A DNA stretch of 64,000 bases, taken from Hofstenia miamia (lineage: Eukaryota > Xenacoelomorpha > Acoela). The notes under the pieces were generated by a model, which had not been told where the DNA came from, did no database searches, and worked only from the letters and a program-made list of their open reading frames with translations. The stretch spans positions 1,276,278 to 1,340,277 of the forward strand of contig SCFE01000018.1 in the NCBI GenBank assembly GCA_004352715.1. The letters are read 5' to 3'. Below are positions 35,966 to 47,835 of the stretch, piece after piece (position 1 is the first letter of the stretch; each line of letters starts with the position of its first letter). A program made the position numbers and the translations under genes.

Positions 35966-37512
35966 CCTGTTGAAGTATCTGTTGTATGTTTTTATTCTTC
36001 ATTGTTTTGACTATTTCCTTGGTATCTACAATTTTTCTTTTTATGATTTTTCTAGTTGTTAACCAAGGCTCTGTTTAAACCTGTCTCAGCTGAGTTTCTG
36101 AAGTAGCACCCCACATATATTTCCTCATGGGTTCATTGAATATTGTTATTTCTTCTGGTGCTATTCCTGTTATGTTTGCCATATCTACCATTGACGTCCT
36201 TCCCATTGGGCTCTTGTTTAGCATTATTCTACTTATTAACTTTTTGATTTCTTGCATCAGTTTTTCTTCATCTTGTCTGGGGATGCAAGTTTCTTAATGT
36301 GTCCCTTGAGTAAACAGTTTTTTTGTCTGGGTGTTTATCAGGGACATTGCTATCACATATTTTTTTGCTTTTGTTAATCTGTGTCGCCCTGCTCTTGAAA
36401 TCAGTAATCATAGCTCTTGCTCCTGCATTGTGAATATCACTAACAGCCATGCAGATGTTCTAAACCTAATCTCCAGGGCGTTCTTTTCTTTGAATATCAT
36501 GATTTTAAAATCCTTATTTGAGTTCAGGTTGTATGCTCTATTTATCTCTGTAGTGCTCCTTCTATTGTCTTGTGGTATCTTTTAGACAGAGCTTCTATAT
36601 ATATGTCAGGCCACTCTTCATTTGTTTTCTTTTGTAATTTCATTTCTTTCCATATTTCCTGTATCCATTTGATGTGCTCCTTTCTCTGTGTGAGGCTGCA
36701 CTTGATAAATCAAATATTGGCTTTTTCCATGCCCTCTGTGTTTGTTGTTAATTTGGATGTTTTTATCTGCTTAAATAGCTCTATTGCTATGCAGGGATCC
36801 ACAATTAGTCTGCAGTAAGCTACCCAGTAGTCTATTTGTAGGTCAAGATGTATCAACTCTGCTAACTTGGTTTCTGCCACTATTTTTTGCCAAAGGAATA
36901 CATTTTCCTCTCACATTTGTAGATTGCCCAAAAATGGTGGCAGTTCTGCTAGGGTTGTTCTTCCAATGATCACAATCTGTATATCTTGGACTCTCACCAT
37001 TCTCATTGTTTAATCTAATTATTTCTTTATATTTTTGTTGTATTCTTTTTCCTTGAGAATATGAATAATTGTTAAGTTGTTTTTGTCAATATTGATATCT
37101 GGTATTTGTGCTATTTGTTCTATGTATGCCATGATTCCTTGAGCTATTTTGCCTTGGCAGCTCTCTCATTTGTAAATTTTTGTTACTGATGTTTGTTTTG
37201 AATTCCTCACTGAAACCTTCTTCCAGTAAACTATCTAGTTCACTAATATCATATGTAATTTTGTTCCTGTTAATTTGGTTTATTTTCATTGCCAATGTTT
37301 GCTTTTAATTCCTCATCAAAGTCTTCTTCCAGCAAACTATCCAATTTGTTAATGTCATATATAATTTCATTTCCATTAATATGATTTATTTTGAACTTGG
37401 TATTTTTGTCTAATATTGATTCTTTGATATCTGCCATTGCTGGTTTTAGGTTCTGGAAATGCAATAGTCCACCATTATTTAACGTGTACTCATTATTCAG
37501 TAGTACTTGCAT
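35966..37512 (-). pseudogene. G6 ORF3 and post-integrase linker
   Basis: Downstream of the G6 integrase, read leftward: a linker (37270-37512) with YTLNNGGLLHFQNLKP, also present in G7 (43796-44182) and G1; an acidic LDSLLEED repeat that occurs twice (about 37330 and 37220); then ORF3 pieces with IWKEMKLQKK and EEWPDIYIEALS (about 36620), SAWLLVIF (about 36450) and MRKYMWG plus PWLTTRKIIK (about 36110-36050). These correspond to blocks of G1, G3 and G8. Stops and frameshifts are frequent. No membrane segment is evident. The insertion at 34725-35961 splits the region. Confidence 0.6.
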
Positions 37513-37548
37513 TACCTTATATGGACCTGACCAAATGGTTTTTAACTT

Positions 37549-38295
37549 TCAGACCTGGTTTGTGTCTGATAGTTTTATTGGTGTAAATGCATATACTGTG
37601 TTGCTTATTTTGTGTGCATGACCATAGGTTTTTTTATTGTAATTTTGCTGCTGTCTCACAGCAAATTTCTTTGTATTATGGCACATTGTCTCATGTATCA
37701 CTGTTATTTCATTTCTTAATTGATTCATGTACTGGTTGTCCAGTTTTTCACTGTACATGAAGTATTTCATTGATAGTGGCGTTGCTGCCTCCCTTCCAAA
37801 CATGGCCTTGAATGGTGTAATTCCAGTTGTCAAATGTACAGATGTATTATAAAAGTATTTGATCATTTTGATCACCACACGCCACTTATGACCCCCTATT
37901 CTTGATGTTGTAACTCTTATCAATTTGATCAGCGTCCTGTTCAACCTTTCCACTGCGCAATTCACCTGTGGGTGATATGCTGTCATTTTCTCACTTACTA
38001 TTTCCAGTAGACGCAACATTTCCTGGAATAGGTTGTTCTCAATTTGTGGACCTCTATCTTTAATTATTGTCTCCATGCGTCCAAACTTCAAGATCCATTC
38101 CTTCATTACTATTTCTGCAGTTGTTTCTGCCGTCATGTTCTTCATCAGGATCCTTCTTGCATAATTGGTGAAGTTATCTACCATTACTAGTAAGTGTTGG
38201 TAACCCTCTTCACCATTTGACAGCATCTCTAGATCTATGTGCATGATTTCATTGGGTTGTGTTGTTATGATCTTCTCTAGCAGTGCCCTCTGCAT
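37549..38295 (-). pseudogene. G6 integrase core, open and catalytically complete
   Basis: A 248-codon open frame with an integrase (rve) core. The catalytic triad is visible: D in IMHIDLE, D in IIKDRGPQ, and E in NCAVERLNRTL, with 35 residues between the second and third. Further gypsy integrase hallmarks follow: YFYNTSVHLTTGITPFKAMFG and a C-terminal region with VYAFTPIK. The zinc-binding part lies in another frame just upstream (38277-38678), so a frameshift separates them. Integrase would insert element cDNA, but the element as a whole is defective. Confidence 0.85.
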
Positions 38296-38678
38296 TGGAA
38301 AATGCTGTTAAGGAGACACGTCATACACTTATTGATTATCTCCTCTGTGACTTTTCTTACTGTTGTTGTGATAAATCTTGTGTTGAAAGTACTCTCTGTT
38401 TGAATAATGCCTAGATGGCCTTTTTTGTGCAGCTTTCTTATTAGATCTTGTTTGTAATATTCTGGTATTGCAATCCTGTTATTCTGTGATTCAACATATA
38501 GGAGCCCATTCCTATTTCTTTTCCATTTGTACCTTTTATAATAGCTCACTGTTAACTTTGATAATTTTAGGCTTAGTTCTTGTAGCTTTCTTATAATCTT
38601 GTTCAGTATAACATCATCTTTCTGTTTTTCTATGATTTTGTGTTCTGATATCTCTTTCTTGATCAAAATTGGCAACAC
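38277..38678 (-). pseudogene. G6 integrase N-terminal zinc-binding domain
   Basis: A 133-codon open piece with the HHCC pattern of retroviral-type integrases: HKKGH followed by KCMTC about 35 residues later. The upstream part (ISEHKIIEKQKDDVILNKI) belongs to the RNase H to integrase linker. The frame ends 20 bp into the integrase core frame, consistent with a single frameshift. Confidence 0.75.
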
Positions 38679-40100
38679 TGCTTGTCCTTTCTTGTTGACG
38701 TTTATTTCAGGCAGTTCTTCATATTTTGTATGTGGTAGGAATTGAAACTGGTTTTTCTCACCATCTTCTTTAGCTTCATCTCTTTAGTACTCTGAGAGTA
38801 TGGTCCAAAAATCTGCATTAGTGTGCAATGTCCCTCTTCAGTGTTCAATGGAAAAAGTGAATTCATTTATGTACTCAATGTCTGAATTTTTTGATACTTT
38901 CAATCAGGGTGAGCATCTCTAGATTTGTTGATCCATAGTTTTCATCACTTGGCTTCAGTTTATGGCTAAAAAACTGTATTGGAACCTCCTTGCTGTTCTT
39001 CATTTGTCTGAGTTTTGCTACAATCACTACTTTGCTAGTATTGCAATCCAGAATGAATGTTTCATTGTAGTTGTGCATACTTAGTAATGGTAGCTTTGCC
39101 AATTCCTCCTTTATGTTCTACTTGCTCCTGCCAAGTCTATATGAAGGGCACTGATTTTCTCATCAGCTGTGTCATCTTGGCAGTTTTTCCCATGATGTTT
39201 GGTATGAATGTCCCATAGTAATTAAAAAATCCAATTATCCTCTGCATGTCTTTTTTGTTATTTGGCTTCTCTATTTTCTTGATCATGTCTCTTGCATTAT
39301 CTTTTATGCATATTCACCCTTTCTTGATAACTCGTCCTAAGAATATAATCTTCTCTGTTAATATGTTGCATTTGTTGCTGTTAATTTGTAAGCCTGCTTT
39401 TCATAGGATTGATAGTGTCCTTTCCAGCTTCTCTAGATGCTCTTCTATAGTGTCACTCATTATGATGATGTTGTAGATATATGTGTTCACACCTTATTCC
39501 ATTTTTTTGTTTCTTGTTCTTTACTTTTGTTATATATCTCTGGAATGTTGCTGGCACATTACATAATCTGAAGGCCATGTATATCCATTCATACAACACA
39601 TATGGTGTAATAAACGCCGTTTTTTGATGTCTTCTTCTTCCATTTTGACTTGCCAGTATGCTTTACATATATCTAGCAATGTAAAATAATTGTGATTAAT
39701 TGCTTTATACAGCATGTCTTCTATTCTGGGAAGTGGGTACAAGTCCTTTTTTTGTTACTTTTTTCAGTTTTCAAAAATCTATACATAATCTGTTCTTGTC
39801 TCCTTGTTTTACAAACACCTTCAGCCCTGCATATGGGCTTTCACTAAGTCAGATTATCTTGTTGTCAATTAGCTCATTGAGTATTCTGTTGTATTCATCC
39901 TTCATCTGCTCTGGTACTCATCTCACCAGCTGTTTTATTGGCTTGTTTGTCATTGTGGTTATCTTGTGTGTTTCACCTATTGCCTAGCCCATGCTTATCT
40001 CTCCATAGTTGAATATTCATTTATGTCTCTCCAGCACCTCTCTGAGTCATTATGATTGTGTTTCATTTAGATATTGATATTCCTCCTCTAACAGGTCTGG
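38679..40100 (-). pseudogene. G6 reverse transcriptase and RNase H, catalytic box destroyed
   Basis: Read leftward: VPEQMKDEY-like pre-palm region (about 39920), FVKQGDKN (about 39820), YPLPRIEDMLYKA and LLDICKAYWQVKM (39742-39650), YVFYEWIYMAF-like stretch (about 39580), the catalytic box (about 39475), the VIFLGRVIKKG connection (about 39340), and RNase H with FILDCNTS (about 39050) and LEMLTLIESIKKF (38890). The box that should read Y-x-D-D reads YIYN, so both catalytic Asp are lost, each by a single base change at most sites. Stops and frameshifts are present as well. Confidence 0.8.
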
Positions 40101-40589
40101 TGTTTTATATTGATCTTCTCCATTTGCATTTGTCCCTCTGCCCTCAAATCAGCTGTTGAGAGTACTTGCTACATCAATGGTTCTCATACACTCACCCTTG
40201 AGTCAGCAGTGTGGAGTATCTCCTGTCCTTGAATCAACTATACAAACAACTCTGCTCATCAATGTCTTCCTTTGTTTTCCAGATGTGCTGATACTGGATT
40301 TAACATACTTTCTGAATATTCTTACATTAGTTTTCTTCATGTTGATATTGCAGTTTGTGGTGTTTAGTATTGGTATCTTCCTTTTCCCTTTTTTATAGTG
40401 ACACACTTGATGGCATTGAAACTCTTTTCAAATTGATGCCTTTGTTGTCATAGCTCATTATATCCACTGTGATTTCCTTTTCTGTTTTGATTTCATGCAT
40501 CCTCCATTGATACTACTGCAGCTTTATGTCCTCTTCCAGTTCAAATTCTATTGATGATAGCTTGCCTTCTTGTACTTTGATTTTGATTT

Positions 40590-41000
40590 CTTTTTCTTTT
40601 ACTTTAATTATTGTAATAGTTTATCACACATCCATTTTTGGTTAAGAAGTCATCACCCAATATCACCTCATATGGCAGCAAGTTGTTGTGGGTGTCTATC
40701 ACTACTAGTGATTGCTTGAAAGTTGTGTTTGATATTCTGATCTGTACTTCATTGAGCTTGCCTTTGATATCTATGTATTCTCTGGATGCATTAATTAATC
40801 TTTTGTTTGATTGTTCCAGGTCCTCTCATTTAAATCTTAGTTTCATTGTGCATTCATCTGTTTTTATTGATGTCACCACTCCTGTATCAATTGTAACCTT
40901 TGTCAGTTTTCCATTTATTGTTATTGTTATCTTATTAATATTGTTCAAGTTCATCATAATCATTATTGGTGCATGGTATTTTAGAGTCAGCACTTGATCT
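40590..41000 (-). pseudogene. G6 aspartic protease
   Basis: Retropepsin-like protease. ITINGKLTKVTIDTG (about 40900) has the intact catalytic DTG, and a VILGDDFLTKNG block (about 40660) is the usual second landmark. One stop (TGA at about 40830) splits the domain. It would cleave Gag-Pol in an intact relative. The same domain in G4 has DMG. Confidence 0.75.
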
Positions 41001-41033
41001 AGTTTTCTAATTCTTCTTCAGCTTGGGGATTTT

Positions 41034-42227
41034 CTAAAAATCTGATTCAGATTTAATTACATCCTCATCTTTGTAGTATGCTTCCTCCTCTCTGATCATG
41101 TAAAATAGTTTTCTGCACTCATCTTTCCTGTGCCCCTCCTTTCCACAGCTGTAGCACATTATGTCTCTTTCTCTGACTTTCTTTGGCTTTCCCTCTTTAC
41201 TTTTTATATTGATGAATTTATCTGTCTTATTTTCCTTGTAGGGTTTGGTGTTCACTGTCTGTTTCTTGTAACTGTTCCAAAATTTTATTGGTTTTTCCTT
41301 GTTCCACACTGCTTTTCATAGATGCATGCATTACTTTAAATTGTTGACTGTATATCTATGGCCTTCCTGATCATCTTTTCCAGTTTATCATCCACATCAC
41401 ACTAAATCTCAAATTGTGTTCTAATGTTTTCCAGCATTCTCTTGCATATGTGGGAGAAGAGGTCATATTTCAAATATTTGTTTCCACTGGAGCTAAGTGT
41501 TACCAATCATTCTACCTGCTGGATGTAGTTTCATATATCATCTGTTGTTCTCATCTTTGTTTAGTTCAATATAATTTGGTATTGGTTTTTAAAACTTTCA
41601 TTTTCATAGTACTCTACAAAATCTCCAATCAATAATTTGTAATCCTGATTCATATCAGTGTCTAGAAGTAAATAATGTTGGGATTCCACTCCTTCTAGGT
41701 ACAATGGGAATCTCGCCACTCCAGCTTGTTGGCTCACCTTCCTCTCAGCCATTGTGATTTTGAAAATTTTCAGCCATTCAAGGAACATTGGATTGTAACT
41801 GTCTACCTTTCCATTGAATTTTGGCAGGGTTGCCTTGCATGGTATCATATCATTATGACTGTACTCTGGTGACATTGAGCTCTCATAGGTTGGTCTCCTT
41901 TGCATGTTTCCCTTTGGAAATTTTCACTTTGATTTTCTAGGTGGTTATCCATTTCTATTTTCAACTTGCTCAACAGGTTTTCATTCTCCTGTTTTAGTTT
42001 TGTCATTCTTTGCACTAGCATTTGTATCTCAGCTTTCAGTATTGTCTCTGTCTCTTTTGTTTGTCTTAGAATGTTTAAGACTTTGTTGGATCCTGCTTCA
42101 GGGACATGTTTAGGGTTTCTAGTTCTGTGGGAGATGCATCTGTTTCTGAATGTGATCTTCTTGGGGTGGGAGTAGTTTTACTTGTGCCTCTCTTGGAACT
42201 ACCTCTCTTTACTGTTGTGTTTGTCAT
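41034..42227 (-). pseudogene. G6 gag (matrix/capsid-like and zinc knuckle)
   Basis: The start ATG at 42227 lies 230 bp from the primer site. It begins with a basic Ser/Thr/Lys/Arg-rich stretch, followed by a coiled-coil-like region with stops. The capsid-like open piece 41561-41905 has CKATLPKFNGKVDSYNP, FLEWLKIF and TMAERKV, homologous to G2 and G4. The nucleocapsid 41034-41309 has one complete CCHC zinc knuckle (CYSCGKEGHRKDEC), preceded by a lysine-rich region. Gag packages the RNA of the element. The frame is broken in several places. Confidence 0.8.
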
Positions 42228-42442
42228 TCTGATTTAAAATTAGTAGTGGCTTACATCTTGGTATGATTCTTTGTTTCTGAAACTGCTTTGGGCTAGGTGT
42301 AGTGGTAGTAGCTGACTATTGCTAGGTTGGTGGCTCATTTGCATGTCTTCTGTTATCACATGTCATGGTTGCAATTCTTACTTGTTGACTTTAAGTCTTG
42401 AGTCAGGATGTTGGCTTCTTGATTCTTCTTCTTGTTCTGAAT

Positions 42443-42457
42443 CTGTCATGGTCACCA
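42443..42457 (-). other. G6 primer binding site, tRNA-Arg-like
   Basis: Read leftward, directly after the LTR end GCAGATGCTACA comes TGGTGACCATGACAG. It starts with TGG, complementary to the CCA of tRNAs, and resembles the complement of animal tRNA-Arg(UCG) 3' ends. The TRIM at 57472 has TGGCGACCATGACAGGACC at the same position. Confidence 0.7.
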
Positions 42458-43790
42458 TGTAGCATCTGCTACCAGGCATTAACATAGATGTATTTATTCT
42501 TTTAAATATTACTTATTGTTAAAAGTGGGTAGGGATGTACTTATTCTTGATTATTGTGACATAAGATAAGTTGTTACTAATCTGTATTAACTCTAGCTAA
42601 TCTGATACTATTTAGGTATGGCATCATCACAACTTTCTTCCATGATTCAATTGTCTTCCACTGTGGCCTCTGGCCAACTCCAATCTCCAAAACACTCCAC
42701 ACTTGTATGCCTTTGTTGCTGATCAAGTAGTTCCAAGTCTCAGCTCAATAAAGTAACTTATGTGTTTCCTATCCTCACTCAGTACAATCCTCAAGGCAGG
42801 ATGTAACTAACTTAAACTCAATTTTTAATGTGTAATTTGTACTTCACAACCTGGCAATGTCACTAGCTGTTTAATAAATATCACTTTAGCCATTACCAAT
42901 AAACTATTGGCTTTAATTAATGTAGATAATAAAAAAGATAATTACTTGCAGCTTCCTAACTTACATTTTGATAACAATATATGCTTGGTCTATTTATCAG
43001 TCTTTTGTAGGTCACCTACATAGTTAAGATAATATAATATAGATATAGCCTATGATCAGCTAACTAGCCATATCTCCAAAGTCTATTATTTGATACATGT
43101 AAATGAATGAATCAATAGTCAGCTAAATGGAGAAAAACTCCTATTCATANATATAGATCACTTTAGCAATTACCAAAAACTTATTGGCTTTAATTAATAT
43201 AGATAATAAAATAGATAATTTCTTGCAGCTTCCTAACTTACATTTAGATAAAAATACATGCTTGGTCTATTTATAGGTCACCTACATAGTCAAGATAATA
43301 TAGTATAGATAGAATCTACAATTAGCTAACTAACCTTATCTCTGAAGTCTATTATTTGATACATGTAAATGAATGAATCAATAGTCAGCTAAATGGAGAA
43401 AAACTCCTATTCATACCCTAACATATATGCAGGTTCATGGCTTGGATCACGGACCCTCAAATTGCTCCCAATGTGTGCCCAAGCCACTACTAATGCATCT
43501 ACCATTTGGCTTGACATTGATTAATAATAAGCAAACCAAATTAAATCTAAGAATAAGATTTCCAAGGAATTTACTTCAACAGTTTTCCAAATTGATTCTC
43601 ACTCTATTTATAGTTTCAATTTCAAAAAGTACCTGTCATTTGAAATTTAAATTTATTGTCTGCCAAAAATGGCTAAAAATAGTGGAAGCATTATCACCCC
43701 CTGCGTTTTGCCAAATTGTTCATCAACAAGTACTTATTGGCAATATTGTTTCTTAGTTGCATTTTACAAACATAATGATGATAATTAAAT
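42458..43790 (-). repeat. Joined LTRs of G6 (5') and G7 (3')
   Basis: The inner edge at 42458 is fixed by TGTAGCATC and the adjacent primer site. About 42880-43149 and 43151-43430 are diverged duplicates of each other, separated by a single N at 43150. The left piece fits the 5' LTR of G6 and the right piece the 3' LTR of G7, both on the minus strand. Homology to the G4 LTRs continues to about 43790. The outer edge of the LTR could not be fixed. Confidence 0.6.
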
Positions 43791-43795
43791 TGTTT

Positions 43796-44975
43796 TTAAT
43801 TTATAATCAATAAATGATAATTCAATGTTAATTCTATTAACTGACTAATCATCTGATCATCTCTTCTTAGCAGTATTATGCTTTGGGTATTTAAATGATC
43901 TAAATACTCTTGGTCTCTAACTCTATGTCTAGGCAAAATGCAAGTTGCAGTAATGTTGCTACTATTACCAAGGTTACTATCACACTCAGCCTCAGTGAGG
44001 TTGTCTTCCTCACATTCAGTGAGACTATTATAAGTCTCAAGTTTGTTTACTCCATCATTTACAAGTGAAAACTCACCCATAGGGTTGATGACAACATTAT
44101 CAATATCTTTAACAGCACATTTGAGTTGTTTAAAGTAGGTGACCCTCCCATTACTTAATAAATATTTATGATGATCTAACACTTTTGTTATAGGCCTTAC
44201 CAGTTAGTAGCAAGCTTCTATACCTGATTAGCATCAGTGATTTGGTGAGGGAAATTGACAAAGACTTTGTTGCCAAGCTTATGAGGCTTGCCATACAATT
44301 TACAATTAAAGTTCTGTCATTGGCAGATACTCACTTCATGACCAAACATTGCCTTAAAAGGGCTAACCTTTGTTGTGGAATGGACTGCAGTATTATAAAA
44401 GTATTTAACTGCTTTGATGAAATGTTTCCAGTTTCAGGCCTAGTGCTCAGGCAAGAGCAACTTGAATTAGTTTGATGACCATACATTTAAGCCTTTCCAC
44501 AACTCCATTTGACTGCAGATGATACATAGTGGTGAACTTGTGGAGTATTTTAAGTTCCTTCATTAGAGTCTCCATAAGATGGTTATTGAACTGGGGACCA
44601 TGATTAGAAATCAGGCACTCTATAGGCCCAAGCTTAATGATCCATTCCTTTACTGCTTTTTCTCCAATAACCTCAGTAGTGGTTGTGTCAAGGGGGATGA
44701 GTCAGGCATACTTGGTAAAGTAATCAATAAGGACAAGAAGGTACTGGTACCCTTCATCATCAGGGGAAAGCTTCTCAATGTCCATGTGCAGAACTTTGTT
44801 GGTGTGTTCTGTGGCTCAGCTATGCAGCTCAGCTTACTGCTCCAGAAAGTGTCCAGTCCCTTGTAATAAACAAGTACTACATTTATCAATGACATCTTGT
44901 ATGGTGGCTTTGATGCTGATAGTCATGTACCTTGCATTAAACATACACTGTGTTTGAATAATGCCTAAGTGGCCT
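43796..44975 (-). pseudogene. G7 integrase and linker
   Basis: Read leftward: zinc-binding HEKGH (about 44975) and KCSTC (about 44890); the core with HMDIEKLS (first Asp), DDEGYQYLLVLIDYFTKYA (about 44740), ECLISNHGPQFNNH (about 44600) and NGVVERLK (third residue Glu, about 44500). The second catalytic Asp is Asn here (SNHG instead of SDRG), so the enzyme would be dead. The linker 43796-44182 has YLLSNGRVTYFKQLK and an acidic stretch (LTECEEDNLTEAE). It then meets the LTR directly; no ORF3 is visible between them. Confidence 0.75.
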
Positions 44976-45094
44976 TTTTCATGAATCCTTTGCACTAAAT
45001 CCCTTTGGAAATACTCAGGGACAGCTAACCAACTGTTCTGACTTTGAGTGTAAAGCAGGCCTGCATCTGTTTGCTTCCAATAGTATTGCTAAAA

Positions 45095-46860
45095 TTATCT
45101 GTTGGCAACAGGACTGAGGATGTAATTAGTATTCTTTAATTTTGCTATGATTTCACTTAGCACCTTATAATGGCATTGGTGGTGCAAGATTTCTTCTTTG
45201 GTGATTTCCTTTTTCATGAGGATCAGGAGGATGGCTTTCCCATGGCAGTCCACACTAATCTTGTGAAGGTGCTCATAGCTGGTAAGAGGAATAAACCTAA
45301 AGGGCATCTTCTCTCCTGGTGTCTTCTTCAGATCATGCTTGTAAATGGGAAGAACATTCTAGTAATCTGCATTGATGTGGAGTCTTCCCAGACAGTGCTG
45401 AATTGTAAAAGTGAAATCATTTAGGTACTTGATCCACTGGGAAACCATGTTGGACTTGTCCCTGGAACATTTCTTTAGCCAGGCTAGTGCAGAGTTGTTG
45501 GTTCACACAGAGAAGTGACAGCCTAGAATAAACAAGTGAAACTTCTTTAAGCTTTCCACTAATGCTAGCATCTTGGATTTCATTGCACCAAAGTTCTGCT
45601 TGGCATTCCTGAGTTTCCAACTAAAATATTGGATTGGACATTTGACTCCATTAATAAGTTGGATAAGAACTCTACTGATTGTGACTGAACTTGCATCACA
45701 GTTGATGATGAACTCTTTTGAGTAATCCAGAGTATTGAGACTAGGAATTTTTCTAAGTTCCAGCTTAATTGCATCAAGCTCTTCTTGCTCAGCCCATGTC
45801 AATTTGAACTCCATACTGTGCCACAATAGATTAGAGATATGCTTAGTTTTATTTTCCTGTTCAGGGATGAAGGTTCCATAGTAATTCAGAAAACCCATAA
45901 GGTGTTGGACATCCTTAAATACCACGGAGTTTCAATTTTATCAAGATGGTCTTTGGCATCATTCTTAATGGAGATATGACCAAGTTTGATTACTCTCCCA
46001 AGGAAAGTAACACATGGTTGTAAGAGGGAACACTTGTTTCCATTAACTCAGAGACCAGATTTGTATAAGAGATTAAGGGTTTGCCCCAGCCTTTCCAGGT
46101 GTTTGGGAAAGGTATTTCCAGCAATGAGAATATCATCCATATAGGCTGTTATGCCTGGCTTAAGTACTTTGGCGCCATTCCTAAGCACATGGGTGACATA
46201 ACATTGAAGTTTTGCAGGGGCATTACAGAGCTTAAAGCTATATACCTCAATTTGAAGAGGCCATACAGAGTGATGAAGGCAGTCTGTGGGATGTCAGTGG
46301 GCTTCATGGGCACCTGCCAATAAGCCTTGCACAAGTCAAGGCACATAAAAAATTTGTAGTGACTGGCATCATAGAGAAGATCCTTGATACAAGAAGCAGA
46401 TACACGTCCTTGATGGTGACATCATTCAACTTCTGAAAATCCATGCAAAGACAGTACTTGTCTCCCTGCTTTATAAAAACAGTAGGCACAACATATGGGC
46501 TATTGCTAGCTTGAATAATGTCACTTTCTATCAGATTGCTTAAGATGTGTTCATATTCTTCATGGAGCTTTTCTGGTACTCTCCCAACAGGAAGGCGAAT
46601 TGGATGGTTGTTCTTGGTTACAATAGAGTGTTGTTCAGCAACAGACTGGCCAATGCTGATCAAGCTGTAATTGAAAGCCTTGTTATGTTGCCAGAGCAGA
46701 TGAGAAAGTGATTCACACTCTTGAGAGCTAAGATGTGGATGAGTCTTTTCATTAACAAGAGGAATCTGGACAGTATTGCTTGGCTCTGCCAGATCATGAA
46801 TGGCTGTTAATATCAGTAGACAGGCAGCAGCCTGTAATTCCAGATGGACTAAAGTTGCTA
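45095..46860 (-). pseudogene. G7 reverse transcriptase and RNase H, YMDD intact
   Basis: Read leftward: a pre-RT segment with LVNEKTHPHLSSQECESL (about 46750), then LPVGRVPEKLHEEYEHILSN (46600), TVFIKQGDKYCLCMDFQKL (46470), LDLCKAYWQVPMKPTD (46330), the catalytic YMDDILIAG (about 46130, intact), VTFLGRVIKLG (about 45990), and LMGFLNYYGTFIPE leading into RNase H with FIINCDASS (45690) and LALVESLKKF (45560). Frameshifts near 46400 and 46230 and some stops are present. Upstream gag and protease are missing; the homology ends at about 46860 against repeat R. Confidence 0.8.
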
Positions 46861-47155
46861 AATTGTTTATTTGAGCTAGAAATTAATACTTGAGACACAC
46901 AATTAGCACCTTGGCAAGTAAGGATGGCTTCTTGGATATGGCTTTAGCATGATGCCATATGAATTGGTCACTGCAGGAAATATATTCTCAGTGGATAGTT
47001 TCTGTTTTTCTTTACTGAATTTGAAACTACCAATGTTCTCTCTTTTGTTAGAATGTGGGTCACTCTCTACAATGGTAGCCTCTGCAACCTTCAATTTAAC
47101 CTTTGAGTTTCTCAGTACCACTGGAGTAGCCAGAGCTCCCCCACAATTCTACACT
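46860..47155 (+). repeat. Dispersed repeat R, copy 2
   Basis: Shares CACTCTCTACAATGGTAGCC, GAGTTTCTCAGTACCACT and the end CAGAGCTCCC...ATTCTACA with 57866-58131. It shares GAGCTAGAAATTA and AGCACCTTGG with 29341-29659. It sits exactly at the truncated 5' end of G7. A weak minus-strand open frame with a TIVESDP block also recurs in the 57.9-kb copy, so coding origin is possible. Confidence 0.65.
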
Positions 47156-47249
47156 AATGAATTTCTTTAAAAATTATAAAAGATATGTTATGTAGTGAAA
47201 AGTGGTGTATCTCAAACATCTCAGCAGAAAAATCAATGGCATTCTGTAA

Positions 47250-47305
47250 TTTTGTGTGAATTGCAATGTGTGCCATATGTGGCACATTTGGGCACTTAAG
47301 GTTAA
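47250..47305. mobile_element. piggyBac-like terminus, candidate
   Basis: Read on the minus strand from 47305: TTAACCTTAAGTGCCC, followed by a short palindromic stretch GTGCCACATATGGCAC. The layout of TTAA, a pyrimidine start and a subterminal palindrome resembles piggyBac-type ends and the end at 49979. The other end of this element is not found. Confidence 0.35.
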
Positions 47306-47626
47306 AAAATTATTAGAAACAAACATTCTATTATATGTAAGATAACATGTTCATAATAAATTAAAATCTGCATTTGACTTTAATTTTCATTCTTAAAAAT
47401 ACATTGAAAAATTAAAAAATATCTGTTATTTCTGTTGCAAAATAGCTTCCAATAATGCCTGATGTGCTGAATATAGCACACATAGTTCTGACAGTGTCTG
47501 CAAACAAAGTGCAACAGAAAAATTCCAATTAATACTACTAGTCTTTTTCTATTAGTAGTATTCTTTGAATAAAACAAATATTTATATTGTTTAACTCACA
47601 ATAATGAACAAAATATCATGACATTA

Positions 47627-47835
47627 TGTAGCATCATCCAAAAAAGGCAACTAAAAGCTGAATAACGTCGAATGATTATCAATTGAAATTAATTGTAAAA
47701 AATTTAGTTAATGAACTTTAGTTTATTTTTGTAAAATGCAACTAAGATTTAATATTGGTCAAAATAAGAAACTTGTTAGCCGATCAAGAGATAATTGACA
47801 AATTAAATTGAGCAAACTAATGCTTACGTATGAAC
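47627..47835. mobile_element. Second copy of the 34.7-kb LTR, cut by a gap
   Basis: Starts TGTAGCATCATCC and follows 34725-34935 almost base for base (a handful of differences) until the N gap at 47836. The far end is not visible, so insertion type and target duplication cannot be checked. It keeps CpGs, including AACGTCGAA. Confidence 0.8.

Noticed and set aside
44242-44866. Plus-strand frames of 77 and 95 codons
   Set aside because: Antisense of the G7 integrase, whose motifs are clear on the minus strand.
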